DNA of 64,000 nucleotides, taken from Ustulina deusta (lineage: Eukaryota > Ascomycota > Sordariomycetes > Xylariales > Xylariaceae). The translations under genes were made by a program, and so were the position numbers. Below the pieces are notes generated by a model, which was not told the DNA's origin, made no database searches, and saw only the letters and a program-made list of their open reading frames with translations. Of this stretch, positions 49,689 to 61,499 are shown in pieces. The stretch's first letter is position 1. Each line of letters begins with the position of its first letter. The DNA lies in assembly GCA_023159155.1 (NCBI GenBank), contig JAJNNX010000060.1, positions 1 through 64,000 on the forward strand, read 5' to 3'.

Positions 49689-51565
49689 CTAGCATGCAGG
49701 ACCCTCATCCCTTCTGAAGAACAATAACCGTCCGCGGTCATCTGGTTCTAGCATTAAGACCATGTCCTCAGCCTGTTCATTTAACGCATTTTGGGTAGCC
49801 TTTTGCGTCAGGTGCAAATCGGATTCGTGTCCTGCGTCATCCCTTATAGAAGTTGAAAGATATGCCAGAACACTATCTTTCAGGAGCGGTTCTTTCGAGG
49901 TAATAATGACCGAAAGAGTAAATAGAAGCGTAATCAGGGTTGTTTCCAGTAGGGGCACTAGTATCCAGATCCATCGAACTTGTATATATGCCTCGTTGTA
50001 GAATGCCTTTCCCGGGATATTAATGACTTTTGAGTTCTCGTCTAAATGGGTGCTGCGAATGATATTTGTTATGGTACTGGCCAGGCTGCTCGTCATTCTC
50101 CCGAGATCCTCTTGGTATAGAAGCCTTCCCACAGATAGAACCGGACTAACACCATCCCCAACTGGATCAAAAATCTGATTAAAAGCCTGAGTGGTCAATA
50201 CATCGTGTAGGTACGGAGTGAGAGCTTCGTAGGCCAGCCCATCAATACTATAGTTCAAACCAGTCGACTCCGTGAAATAGGTATAGGTATAGTCTATCTC
50301 GGTGCTTCCGGTTGGGTCGCGAGATGAAAAGACAAGAGGCTCTGAAGATGCACCCTCGAATTCGACCTCTTGCGACTTCACCGTTATTCCCTGAAAGTTC
50401 TGCGAACACCACCAAAAGCTAGCATAAAACGCTTCGGCCACAGGTGGTTTGAAATATTCCTGGGACGTGAACACCGTAGTGATATCTGGGGCTTTGAGTG
50501 CATAGAACTCGCCGAATTCTGTTTGCGTTTTATATGGTCCTGGTATAAAACGGGAATCCAAGACTTTATTGCCGGAGTTAACGTCTACCGTTGGAATTCT
50601 GAAAGTAAGATTAACTTGTACTGGATATAATGCGCCGGAAAGGGCAGCATTTCCACTTTGCTGATTCGACAGTGTGTAATTGCAGTCAGCATAGGTGGCA
50701 TTCCCCCCCACTCCCGGTGCATGAGCGATAATCATATCGCAACCATCACTTGCAATTTGAGCTCTGGTCCAGGAGCTGCAGATGCCCAACGTCGTAAGGC
50801 TATCCCAAACGCATCTTGTTGCCTGCTGGGGGCAAGCATAATACGACTCGAAGGCAGAACCCCGTAGGGAATTAACCAGCGCGTACTGAAGCGGGATGAG
50901 TTTCGCGCTCAGATCTGGCACATGTTATTATTTAGCTATTAAATATCCCAACGGAATTCATTAGGGTAGGTACTTTGATTTTGGAATGTTATACTATTGC
51001 TCTTTGAAACATATTCAATTGCAGTTCCCATTACGATCTGCCCAGTATTGATTTCCGTCTCTTTAACCGGGAAGGCTAGTATCTGCTGAGCAGATGCATC
51101 GATGCCGAGAGTTAGTATCGTCAGAACAGCAAATCCCATAGCCATCAACGCGGTACGTGGATTGGATAATTGAGATAAAAAGGCCATTGAGCCCCAAGGA
51201 CCTCTGCTAGCCGCGTCGAAGAGTTGGAGGTCGACGAGTCTCCGCGGTTGCTTTGAGAAGTAGCGCCATTTCAATTGGCTTAGGCAAGAAGCTGCTGGTA
51301 CCAACATGGCAGTCTTATTGATAGTCGTTAAGACGGAAATGACGGAATTAGGTTGAACGGGAAGAGACCATTGCTGAAGAGGTGTGTTGTTGATGAGCTT
51401 GAGAAGTACGATTAGGCCCAGAGTTGATCCGATGCAGATGACCAAAGCCATAATTTCCCACCACCACCAGGATTGGAAACTGAGAAAGGACCTTTGTGTC
51501 GATCGCCAGTGTGGCTTGGTCTCCGAATCGGGAACCCTCAGCCCAGTTCTCTCGCAGCCTGGCTC
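49689..51565 (-). CDS. DUF3176 membrane protein (5' end unresolved)
   Basis: Exons 50,974 and upstream, then 50,914-49,689. The 59-bp intron (gtacct...tgccag) joins in phase, giving FQNQNLSAKLIP. The N-terminal part has the family's tryptophan cluster SWWWWEIMALVICIG running into a first membrane segment, then TTINKTAMLVPAASCLSQLKW and LVDLQLFDAASRGPWGS. A second membrane segment is TALMAMGFAVLTILTLGID. A long, probably external, Cys-containing region with N-glycosylation sequons follows, then a last membrane helix WIWILVPLLETTLITLLFTL and a short cytosolic tail. This layout matches fungal DUF3176 proteins, whose function is unknown. The frame is open to 51,565 without an ATG before the WWWW motif. 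A short first exon with ATG at 51,626 is possible; starting at 51,451 would lose the motif. Confidence 0.82.
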
Positions 51566-52499
51566 TCAATTAATAACTAGACAAGGTAATATATGGCGCC
51601 GTGATTATCCATACCACGCATTCCATCCGAAACACCGACAACTTCGAACGTAGGGATAGACGGTAAAGGCTTGGCAGATAAAAGTCTAATAGAAGTTAAT
51701 ATTTAATTCAAACCTCCACTAACATTTAGACCAACCTTGACATGATCGCGAACAAAGACACGATACATAAAATAGCGTCTTTTTGGAGAGGGGTTTTAAC
51801 GTGATAGTTTTCATATCACTCCTGCAAAGGTCAAGTGGCGGGGAGCGTTGCATTTTAAACTTTCGCAGCTGCCTTATAATGTAGTACATGCAATTGTATT
51901 TTAAGAAACAGGCGATGGGGGCCGAAATGATCGAGGTAAGTACAGCCTATAGTAGAGCTGGTTTGCCTGTGACAGCCTATTGCCCAGCCTGTGGCTGGAA
52001 CTGCGCCTCAGCCAGTATGTCAAAGTGGTGATCTGGCCGCGTAACACGTTGAACAAGCCTATGGTGGCCGGCGGTTTTCTGCATTATGTAGTAATAAAAC
52101 AGAAAACCTAACGTTATGCTTGGATGGAATAAATAAAATAAAGATGAAATATAGCTTATCCCCGCGATTGGTGGTGGTGGTTTGGGGGGTGTGGATCCTG
52201 AATGGGCACTGGGAAACAGCCCTTGGTACCAACCCACACATATTACTGGGATCAATACCTCGAACCCCAGTCAAATACCCTAGTTAGCTTCCTTCAACAA
52301 CCATACTCAATACAGACCTTCAGATTAGACCTAGTGCACTTACGTGACTGGATCTGTAGAGGGACCGTATTGGAGGCACAGGGGGGGGTTCCCTTTGCAT
52401 ATGCGGATTAATGTAACGAACTATTAAAATAAAGTACAAAAGTGGTACGAAACTCTCGTTAAAACCCCCAATCTACCACAAATCTTCCTCCTAGATCGC
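51566..52499. other. intergenic region
   Basis: No gene recognised. Scattered open frames of 69-92 codons show no family features. A G-run/C-run rich patch (tggtggtggtttggggggtgtgg near 52,169) is the only low-complexity feature. Confidence 0.45.
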
Positions 52500-53345
52500 T
52501 CAAAATACACTCGAGCAAAGCAAGAAACATCATTTCTTCAGCTAGATGAGACACAAAAGCCACTCTTACGCAAGCTAATTTTCATCACCATTATTAACCT
52601 TGAACATGCTTCCCTTTGCTTAAGGCCAGAAGAGTCCGAAAAAGCTCCCAACAAAGTTGATGTGGTTGTCTTTAACGCGTGGAAATCTAACGTCGCTCTC
52701 CCCCTTCGGTATCTGGGCCCATCCTTAAATGCGACCAAAGAGCGATCTAGCAGATAGCCTCAAGGGCCTCTCAGGTATGTCTTGTATTTACTGGTTCATT
52801 GGCTTCTGTTTGTAACATGATGCACAGAACCCACAGCGCCTGAAGCCCTCGTGTAGGGCCCTGTTGAGGCGTTCAAAAACGGATATGACCAATCTAAGCT
52901 TGCGGTTGTGAAATCCTCGATATAGGACACGATCAAAGCGGCCGTCTTGTTCGTGTCACTCAAATTGGAGGTCCCACTCAGGGGGGCTAGGTCTCGGCTA
53001 TTGTGACGATTGTAAGAGCAATCGGTTGATATAGGTGTAGAGATTCTGTCTGATTTTATTGTGAATTAAGTTCGCGACGGAATCGGTCTTTACAACCCCA
53101 GCCATCCAAGCCTGCAACCCTGTGGTGAGCTTGTTGAAGCGCTGCGAGAAGTTAGTGGCGTTGGGCGTACGCTGCCGCTAAAGCCATGGGTCAAGCAGCT
53201 CCTCGGTATCCATAACCTCGACCCAAATGAGAAAATAGAAATGCCAGCATTAACCCTCTTGGACTGTTATAAGGGGTACGGGGGTAGGAACACTAGTCTA
53301 AAAGACGGATTTGGCTTTGAAGGATTCGCAGATTTTAGGTCTGGC
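52500..53345 (+). pseudogene. relic of an NRPS-like/PKS C-terminal thioester reductase domain
   Basis: Segments in different frames follow the order of a NAD(P)-binding (male-sterility-type) reductase domain. NKVDVVVFNAWKSNVALPL (from about 52,653) matches the VDVIIHNAW-VNF-LPL strand. GYDQSKLAVVKSSI (about 52,879) matches the GYxxSK catalytic Tyr/Lys segment. LYNPSHPSL (about 53,085) is followed by LPLKPWVKQLLGI and MPALTLLDCYKGYG, matching the closing HIVNP...VPLxEW...PAxKLLDFF region. Stops and frameshifts separate them and the adenylation and carrier domains are absent, so it is dead. It once reductively released an acyl or amino-acid thioester. It supports a former secondary-metabolism neighbourhood. 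Confidence 0.6.
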
Positions 53346-54027
53346 TTTGGATAAGGAGATTTTGAAGATTCGGCTCAGTGGATGACCTCTATGACGTGTC
53401 AATCGCCCTATGCCATCTACTTTACGGCCCTAAGCATAAGCCCTACTTCCAAGCCCCTGACAAGCTGTAAGTAATACCTAGCATCCCTCGCATGGATGAA
53501 AAGCTTTTGCAGACGAGCAAAGGCACCTTCATCTAGTACAAGGGAGGAAGTTAGGGAGACTTTCATTCTGTGAATTGGTCAGGCATGAGTGCGACGCTAT
53601 ATAGACTTTTGAACCTTCACTATACTTTATTCATGTAATGGTGAAGCACTTCCATATCCCGCAATACGCAATGCAACATCTTTTCAGTGTCTTTTCCCCG
53701 CGTAAACGCCTCGAATCAATGTAGCAGCCTTCTGTCGCCATTCATCTCTAGTATAATTGCCCTGAAACACCCCGATTGCGCCGCAATTCCTATCATGTAT
53801 CTACCTCGTGTGTCCACCATGTTTGTGATTGCTCTCGGTAACTAATCAGATTTTTGCGATGAGCTCTATTGTTTTCTCCCTTTAATGGGCCATTGACACC
53901 ATCCCCTTCTATTTGTTGAGCAACCTCCCTATTTAGATCATGTTTGCGTCGTAATCATTCGCTTCTGATCGTTGTCAGTGTGTGTGCTTCATAGGAGTCT
54001 CGCATGAATGTTCAGGGTTGCGCCGCC
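53346..54027. other. intergenic region
   Basis: No coding or repeat signal that I can support between the reductase relic and the 3' end of the Gln-rich gene. Confidence 0.45.
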
Positions 54028-54852
54028 TCATTTTTGGCCTTTCGGCACACCTCTCGCATTCGGGATATACACGTGGTCATCTGCGAAGCTACGAGCCGCT
54101 TCCAAATCTTTCCGGTATTTCGAAATCTTGTCGTTTCGCTTCTCAGAACGGGGGCTTGGTTGAGCATGCGAGGATCCAGACACAGCGCGATTGCGAGCGT
54201 CTCCCGGGATCGATGCCTGGCCTTGCGTCGTAGCCTCAGGTTGCTGGGGAGCAGTACCAGATTCCTTTTATTTACAAATTAGTATTGGCTAGATTATCGC
54301 TTGTTCATGCCGTTACGGTAAACCCCTTACATTCTGGCTGAAATTCTGTACTCCTTGGTTGTAACTCATAGCTACCTGTCTGGAATTTCGGTATTGCTGT
54401 TGGTGTCCGCCATGGAGTGGTGCAGGCTGAAGGATACTAGGAATGCCCACTAGGTGCGGCATCTGGTACATCGGTTGGTACCCGCCAAATGAAGTTGCAG
54501 GATAAGGAGGAAGTTGCACCACTGTCATCATAGCCGGTTGTTGGTATTGCTGTCCGTAATGCCCTGGCGTCGGTGGGATCTGCGTTACGGGGTGGATGCT
54601 AGTTTGGCTCCAACCTCCTCCTCGGCCGCTTTTACCATGGACGCTCAATCCAGGAGGCGGTCCGCGGTATTGTCCCTGTCCCTGTGAATTTGACCAGTTC
54701 TGCCCTTGCTGACATTGCTGTGTCTGCTGTTCTGTAGGGCGATTATGGCCAAACCCATTCGCCTTGGGGTTGAGCGATGAGTTAGATTTTGACGATGACC
54801 CTCGTTCATGACGGTGTTTTTTAGCCTCTGTATTCCCCCCAAGGTTTCCCAT
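54028..54852 (-). CDS. Gln/Gly/Pro-rich low-complexity protein, hypothetical
   Basis: Two exons: 54,852-54,331 and 54,264-54,028. The 66-bp intron (gtaagg...taaaag) contains atactaat as branch point and phase 0 is kept, giving 252 aa. An in-frame stop just upstream fixes the first ATG. Residues 1-174 are rich in Q, G, P, S and N (QQTQQCQQGQNW, RGPPPGLSV, GHYGQQYQQP), of the intrinsically disordered, prion-like or RNA-granule type. The second exon encodes a charged tail, including KRNDKISKYRKDLEAARSF and ending NARGVPKGQK, possibly a short coiled or basic segment. No signal peptide or membrane helix. The function is not recognised. The splice model is strengthened because both parts are free of stops in the joined frame. 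Confidence 0.6.
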
Positions 54853-56435
54853 TGTAACTAAGCTAGAGGGAACTCGTGGAAACTATTTTGTATTAGTTGA
54901 AGCCGAGAATATATCCAGAGAGTTAACAAGGATGAGATATTAGGCGTTAGTTAGAAAAAGTGGTACATATGCTTGAGATGTCCGTTCTAACCTAGCCTGA
55001 AGAAGAGCATGAAAGTAACCAAGTTTGCAGATATTCGGGCTGAACAAAGAAGATTCGTGAACTAACTTGTAGAGATGATTATAATGGGCTTTTTGCAATG
55101 AATCAGTATGTCGGCTGTGGTTATGTCACCCAGCAGGTGGCGTTAGCTTGGTAGTAGCTGGTAGAAGTTGTATAGCTGCACACTTCTATTAGGAAATTTA
55201 GTTGCCTATCTTCATAGAGAGAGGACGATGTATGGAACTCAAAGGACTCTTATATATACTTTCCAAGTAGTGAAGAAGTGTTGACCGAGGGCTGTTGTTC
55301 GGGTCATGCGACCGAAACAGACTTGTTTGTGGTTTTGATATCAATGGACGCTAGGGGAGTATCAAGGAGAGCGAGGGGGGTGAGGGTCATTGTTTCAGGG
55401 AAAAATGAAAAATGTCAGGCAAACAATCTGCTAGTGTGTCTAGAAGTGGGGTTGACATAATAGGAGCCGGATATTTGTGCCTGAGGCACATTTTTTCTAC
55501 TGTTTCAATGGTAGATGGAAACAGTTGTGGGGGTAAGTAATGCATAGAGTGGCATCCATTAAGCACGGGTCTGAGGTGAATAGGCTCTACCAGAATGGGT
55601 AGGCAGTTGGCAATATTCACTAAGTTCGCTTTCATTTGCGGCTTTATGTATATCTTTTCAATGGAACTTGAGAGCCAAGGTTTCGAATGAGGTGCAGAAT
55701 GGGTATGTTGTTTGTTTCAAAGGGAAGAAGAGTTTATGTTTGGTAAAGGAATTGACCTGATCTCAGTTCTTCGGGTAAAATTGAGAATCTTAGGTTCTCA
55801 TGTAAGGTGCGGAACTGAACCCGTCGTCGTTAGTGAAGTTATAGTTTTCTTTAGGCAGTAAGCGAACCTGCTGGAATAGATCCGCACCGGAGAGCGAAGA
55901 CAATGCAATGAAAAAAGAACAACGGATTCGACGCAATGATGTATCAAGAATATTAAGGGACACAATAAATGGTTGCTACACAGGAGCTCTATATTCTCCT
56001 AAAACAAAAGTATAGGCTTAACTATGAACAAAGCATCATAAATCTCCCACTCCGAGACGTCTATAGTAATAGAGCAGTGTCCACTGCAAGATTGGAAGAT
56101 TGGTAGGCGGTATTCTCGGAAGGCTATATCGAGGTATGGTCTAAACAACTGGGCATGGGTGAATTAGTGGGAGGTTTTCATAAGAGAAAAATGTTTTTTT
56201 GGGATCCAGGCATATGGAATGAGGGAATTGGCAAAACGGCACACTGACATAGACTAAGAATCGACGTGATGCCACTATTTTATCCCCTACGGTGCATATT
56301 GAAGTGGTGTGAGTGGATTACATAAGTGAGCACATGCTCAAGCCACATGGTGGCTATGCTAGCATGGGAGGAATAAAACACCATAGGGGATTACTCTCGA
56401 TACTAGCTAGAAAATCATCAGCATCGCATGCACAA

Positions 56436-56608
56436 AATAAAATAAAATTGATTTCCTTATTCCTATACGCTTGATCAACAGATCCCCCCAAAAAATATAG
56501 TGATTACTATACTAGGAAGTGTAGGTTCGGCCTATCTCCTAGTATAAGGGCACTACTATATTGAGACCAACCGAGAGTAGTTATTTACAGGTGTCCACTT
56601 CAATATAA
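56436..56608 (+). repeat. 170-bp dispersed repeat, copy 1
   Basis: Alignable with the reverse complement of 60,116-60,278. Shared blocks include cttgatcaa, a ccccaaaa stretch, aggaagtgtaggttcggcct and a cacttcaatat end. The centre is an imperfect palindrome, actagga...tcctagt (56,510-56,542). Non-coding; probably a MITE or solo terminal repeat. Confidence 0.7.
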
Positions 56609-57058
56609 GGATGGTAAAAGTACGGGAGATTCCGACATACAACAAGACTGAATAGCTATTATCGAACTGATTACCGAATTTTTAGATGTAGGTAAATGAA
56701 GATAAGCTTACGATATGTGAAGCCAAGGGGTAACAATAGAATGGGGTTGTGGAGATGTGATTAGAGTTTGACACAGAGCCTCATATCATTGAGTGGGTAG
56801 AAAACAATAAGATAACAAGGAGACGTGGAAAGGGATAATTGAGAAAGGTGTGTTATAGGCTAGAAAGATCACTTTAAGTAGTGTGAAGTGAATCCAATGT
56901 AAGCAAGAGGGGGCGAAAAGAACAAGAGGTTACTAAAGTAGGTTTGTTATGATATAATTAGCGAAATGGCATGGAAGGAGAAAAGAAAGGGAACAGAGAG
57001 ATAACAAACTAATATGTGATACAGCAGCGAACCGAAAAAAGGGGTGAAGATGGGTAGG

Positions 57059-57108
57059 CAATATTGAACACTTGGTACGGAGTGCTCTGCTGACTCATCG
57101 TGGTGGTG
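57059..57108 (+). repeat. 50-bp dispersed repeat, copy B
   Basis: Copy of 37,509-37,558 ending ctctgctgactcatcgtggtggt. Here it continues into gcagcggtcccccctctcgcgc, which the other copy lacks. Confidence 0.6.
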
Positions 57109-57262
57109 CAGCGGTCCCCCCTCTCGCGCTAGCAGTCGCAAATCTATAGTATACCTAAGCAGCTAGGTCTAACACTTTCCTATTCAGGCCATAGGAATTT
57201 TGCAGCGAAATTTCCGGACCAAGGAAGCCTTCGTTCCACTCATTCATACCTTCTTCTCTATA

Positions 57263-58135
57263 AACGAAGGCACTCAGCAAAGATACCCTGTTGGCTGCGG
57301 AAAAAAGTTGGAGCTATGGTGATCAAGTGGCTACGTACTGGAAGGCCATCGAGAAATACCAGTGCCGGAGCGTCGAGCGATTGGTTGAACACGAGAAAGG
57401 CCTACTTGACGAGCTACACCAGGATCTAAACAGCCCAAAGACGTGCTTGCTTAGCAGACCGCAGCACGGCGACGAGACGCCCACCCTCCTGTTTCTCCGA
57501 CAGAACGTGGATCCTTTCCAGCGGCTCGTGAAGGAACAGAGGTCCAGCTTCGAGCTTGGCTTTGTATCTTGGGGGGTTGTTAGGATGGACTTCCTGAATG
57601 CCTGTTTCAACCGGCTCCCAAAACCCCCGAAAGCTCAGCCCTAGGGTTCAGGGAGCTTTGGGTCGCTACTGAGATGGACAAGACTGGCCCCTGGAAGAAG
57701 TTAGAGCCGCGGGTGAGAATTGTTGGTCGCGAGATCGACAAAGATGGCTAGAACATCCGCCATTTTTATACCACGCAGCCCCCAGAGTGGTCTTCGCAGA
57801 CCACTATAGCAGGGCGCTGTCGCAAAGTAAACCGCCAACTGCTCTCGTATGGCCGCCGATGTGGCGGGCAGCCAGTCCCGAGAGCAATATCTGTGAGGAT
57901 GGGCTAGAAGTTAACTTTGAAGCTACGTTCGAACACATGCACTAGAGAAAAGCCTCGTAATTTGAGATAACGAGATTCATGAGACTCATGTTCATCGAAA
58001 GTAGCTGTACCTACCGAAAATCGCCGCAACAAAGGCATCAAGTGCCTTCGTTCCGACCATCCTTTCCCACCAAGAGACTTCGGATTGTCAAACTTGGAAG
58101 TAACAGTGGGAAATACGGGGCTTTCGGAGCTAGAT
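57263..58135 (+). pseudogene. 5' half of a SPRY-domain gene, cut by inversion
   Basis: Near its end the plus strand reads SPESNICEDGLEVNFEA (57,876 on). After a frame change it reads RSDHPFPPRDFGLSNLEVTV and GNTGLSEL up to about 58,131. This is the start of a SPRY/B30.2 domain, whose usual form is (R/S)xDHPIPP...G(L/V)YYFEVTV. The domain then stops, and GMC oxidoreductase sequence begins in the same orientation. The rest of the SPRY domain lies inverted at 61,499-61,083. Upstream, 57,263-57,644 is an open frame of about 125 codons (WSYGDQVATYWKAIEKYQ...) that may be its N-terminal region; I do not recognise that part. Stops between the segments show it is no longer functional. Confidence 0.6.
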
Positions 58136-59993
58136 GACCCTACTCCGGTCACCTCTATCGTTGTCTGAAGACCCCAGCATCGAAGTTTTGGTGCTTGAGG
58201 CCGGCGGGGACTTATCCCTCGACCCCCGGGTCAATATCCCAGCCCTATGGACTTCTCTCATGGGCTCTGATGCCGACTGGCAGTACAAGTCTTTGCCACA
58301 ACAGGGACTAGAGGGACGATCTATTCGACAGCCCCTGGGCAAAGTCCTCGGTGGATCCTCCGCCATCAACGGCCAAGCATTCATCGCTCCTGGCCAGGCC
58401 GAAATTGATGCCTGGGCCAAGCTGGGAAACCCAGGTTGGGACTGGGCCAGCTTGGTGCCTTCGTATAGGAAATCATACACTCTGATCCCACCATCCGACG
58501 AGGCCACGCTCCAACACCTCGGCATTGATTGGATCGATGACAAGTATCGCGGTCCCTCGGGTCCTATCAAGGTTTCCTTCCCGGGAGTTCTTCAGAATCC
58601 TCTGTGTAAAGCATGGATTGACACTTTCCAGGATTTGGACATGATTACGAGTGCCGGTAAGTCAATTCTATCAAAAGGAGATATATATCGCACATGGACG
58701 GCCGCCCTAGACTGTGTGTCTGTGTGTAATGGTTATATACATTGAATAACTCAATCTTTCATATCAGATCCGTTCTCAGGTAGCTCGATCGGTGGCTACA
58801 GCAACACGGCGACGGTCGACCCAGAAGCTAAGGTTCGAAGCTATGCTGGCTCGGCCTATGGCAGTCCTACTCGCCAGAGATCCAATGTGTGCATCATCAC
58901 AGGGGCCCAGGTCCAGAGGATTACGTTTACCAAGACGGACTCTGGTGCCGTTAAGGCTACGGGCGTACAGGCTTTAATAAAAGGCAAAACAGAAACATTT
59001 ACAACTGTGAAAGAAGTCGTACTTGCAGCCGGTGTATATAATACGCCCAAACTCCTTGAGCTTTCAGGTATTGGCGATAAGAAACTACTTAATCACCATG
59101 GAATTGCAGTCCACGTAGATCTCCCAGGAGTGGGCGAAAACCTCCAAGATCATCTAATGACAGGACTAAGCTACGAGGTAGTGGATGGTGTCATGACAGG
59201 AGATCCCCTGATGCGCCAGGAGCCGGAAGCACTAGCCCTGGCCCAAAAGCTCTATGTTGAAAACAAGGCCGGACCTTTTACCATCGGTGGTATGCAGTCC
59301 CACGCCTTCGCGGCAACTCCTGACACCTCGGTACTTCTTGACAAGTTTCCCCGGTCGCAGAAGTCGACGGACTCCGAGTACTATGATACAGTCCAGGAAA
59401 TTATCGAGACCCCAGGTGCGAGCTCGGGTGCATGGCTTATGTTTCTGGCCCAGACAAACCTCCACGAGGGTGGCAAGAGCTTCGTCGGTACGCAACTTCT
59501 TGCCGAGAATTTCCTCAGCCTGGGCTGTATACAGTCGCACCCTTTCTCGCGAGGTACAACACACATCTCTTCTGCTGACATTAATGCCGTACCCGATATC
59601 AACCCGGGCTACTTCTCGCACCCGGCCGACCTGGAAATTATGGCCCGCCACCTACAAGCCCTCGACACGAAACTGCGGCCCTCAGAGCATCTAGCGCGTT
59701 TTTTAAAGCCGGATGGCAAGCGTAACCACCCGGATGCCTTCCAGGTGGGAGACCTGGAAGGGGCTAAAAGGTACGTGCTCGATACAGCTACTAGCGCGTA
59801 CCATAGCTGCGGATCGGCTGCGATGATGCCCAAGGAAAAAGGGGGAGTAGTAGATCCGAAGCTAGTCGTGTATGGCACGGAGAATCTTCGCGTTGTCGAT
59901 GCTAGTATTTTCCCCCTGATCCCGCGCGGCAACATTCTGTCTTCAGTGTGTGCTGTGGCAGAGAAGGCGGCGGATATTATTAAGGATCATTGA
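58134..59993 (+). pseudogene. GMC oxidoreductase lacking its N-terminal FAD motif
   Basis: Two exons: 58,134-58,656 and 58,768-59,993. The 111-bp intron is gtaagt...atatcag and phases join at TSADPFSG. It encodes up to 582 aa. Recognisable GMC blocks are LSEDPSIEVLVLEAGG, the signature GKVLGGSSAINGQAFIA, ELSGIGDKKLLNHHGI, and the C-terminal YHSCGSAAMMPKEKGG and IFPLIPRGNILSSVCAVAEK. The family oxidises alcohols or sugars with FAD. The first 20-25 residues, including the GGGTSG dinucleotide-binding motif, are missing. They are found at 61,546-61,496 on the opposite strand. The ATG at 58,134 is accidental (MTLLRSPLS). The body is intact, so the break is recent, but the product should not bind FAD normally. 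Confidence 0.85.
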
Positions 59994-60115
59994 TTTAGAG
60001 AGTTATCTTACGGAGGTGTAGTGCCGATGATCACGTAATTGGAAGATGAACCAGTGCCTTCTGCAGAAGGGATCTCAAGATGTGTTTTCAGATAATCTAA
60101 AGGTCCAAGTTCTAG

Positions 60116-60278
60116 ATATTGAAGTGGGCAACTGTGAATAGCTGTTCACGACTTGTTGAAATATGATAGCGCCCCTACTAGGAAATAGGCCGAACCTACA
60201 CTTCCTAGCAGAGTACTTACTTTAATCTTTTGGGGAATCGATTGATCAAGATATAAGATAAGAAAATTTAATTTAGTG
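60116..60278 (-). repeat. 170-bp dispersed repeat, copy 2 (inverted)
   Basis: Reverse complement of the repeat at 56,436-56,608, keeping the actaggaa...ttcctagc palindrome and the aggccgaacctacacttcct block. It lies inside the inverted segment, so it would have been in direct orientation to copy 1 before the inversion. Confidence 0.7.
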
Positions 60279-60555
60279 CAGTTGTTGCTGTGTTGTTTTT
60301 TTTGTTCTTTAGACTGTTATGAAAAATAACGCCTATGGTATTTTTATCCTATATGAGCAAAGCTACTAAGTAGCTTAAGCATGTACTAGCCCTTGTGATG
60401 TACTTATACCACTTCAATATGAGTAGAGGTTAGAAGATGAACTAGTTATGTGGCGATCGGTTGGACAGTTGTTAGACCGATCTCTACGTTGTATCGGGCT
60501 CTGATATTATTAGTGGTAAGTTGTGTATCTAGGAATAAGCTATAAACATTTTTGC

Positions 60556-60586
<31 letters not shown>

Positions 60587-61082
60587 TACTTGTTAAAGTT
60601 TAGTTTTACAAGCTGTGATAGTAGGACTTAGGCCGAGAGGAGGGATCACGAAGGCCTGAGCTCTTCGATGGGAATTTATTAGAGATTTTAGCATTAGGAA
60701 TCTGCTCTAGTCTTCCTTTCCTCTTTTGCCGAGTATCGTTAAGTCAGTGGGTGTACATTAATTAGAATGACTTGACTCTTTAATTGTGCCTGTCCTGACA
60801 GGCCCCCCAATCTTTTTATGGCTTTTATTCTAAAACAGGAATTGCGTGAGTTATTATAAGGGTTCACGAATATAAAAAGAAAAGTTACGTTTGAAAAGGT
60901 TATGTAGTCGAGATACCATGAATATTGAAAGCCAAATTCCCTCCATTTGATGTTTCTTAATGACTGTTTTGTAGATATTGCTATTCCTAACTCTGTAATT
61001 AGTAAAGGCCCGTATTCTGCTTCTTTAGATTGGGTTTCGATTCAATTTCCTTCTCTGGCTGATATAGTTTTGCTGCTCCCGC
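60279..61082. other. intergenic region
   Basis: No gene recognised. A run of about 23 T lies at 60,557-60,579. Confidence 0.5.
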
Positions 61083-61499
61083 CTATGCGAAAGGGGTTGC
61101 CCCAAAGTTCACCTTCACTTTACCTGCTCCGTCTAAGCGGCTGATGCAAGGGTACAACTTCCGGTATATCATAGTTGCTGAATTGTGGGCGGCATTGTAA
61201 TTGTTAGCACGCGCTTCAATTAGAAATAGAATAAATTCGACATGGCTTGAACAGGCGAGGTTTTTGATGGAGATAAAATGTTCGCGAGACCTACAGATGA
61301 CTTCACCATTCATGGCGAAGATATATCCTCCCGCACTATAATAGTCAACGCTGCAACCTACTGTATCGCCCAGCCCATAGATCTAATCAGTACCGTCACT
61401 CCCTGACGGATTATTATCGTAAATTTGACCATCATTGCCATAATACCCAACGGCCCACACGTGCCACTCCGGGTTCGCTTCAAATTGGTCGCAAAAGAA
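61083..61499 (-). pseudogene. 3' half of the SPRY-domain gene, inverted
   Basis: The minus strand reads FFCDQFEANPEWHVWAVGYY, then GNDGQIYDNN, an in-frame TAG, then IYGLGDTVGCSVDYYSAGGY, FAMNGEVICRS, a probable intron (gttcaag...gctaac...attcag, about 61,248-61,174), and finally RKLYPCISRLDGAGKVKVNF and GATPFA before the stop. These are the central and closing SPRY motifs (GW-WGYHGDDG, GDTVGCGVD, FFTKNG, LYP-VG, V-VNFG-PF). It supplies what the fragment ending near 58,131 lacks. It now follows the GMC first exon. The internal stop makes it non-functional. Confidence 0.75.

Larger units (their letters stand above)
54853..57262. other. intergenic region with dispersed repeats
   Basis: About 2.4 kb without a gene I can support. 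A minus-strand frame of 82 codons (55,635-55,387) has protein-like composition but no recognisable family or splice partner. The region contains the repeat at 56,436-56,608 and copy B of the 50-bp repeat. Confidence 0.45.

Noticed and set aside
53982..54282. Plus-strand frames of 83 and 92 codons
   Set aside because: They lie antisense to the second exon of the Gln-rich gene.
55387..55635. 82-codon minus-strand frame with protein-like composition
   Set aside because: No homology that I recognise, no supporting intron or neighbour; left as an unannotated possibility.
56436..60278. Ectopic recombination between the 170-bp repeats as cause of the GMC/SPRY inversion
   Set aside because: The breakpoints at about 58,130 and 61,500 do not fall in the repeats, and before inversion the two copies would have been direct.
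60947..61144. 65-codon plus-strand frame
   Set aside because: It overlaps the end of the SPRY fragment on the other strand and has no family features.
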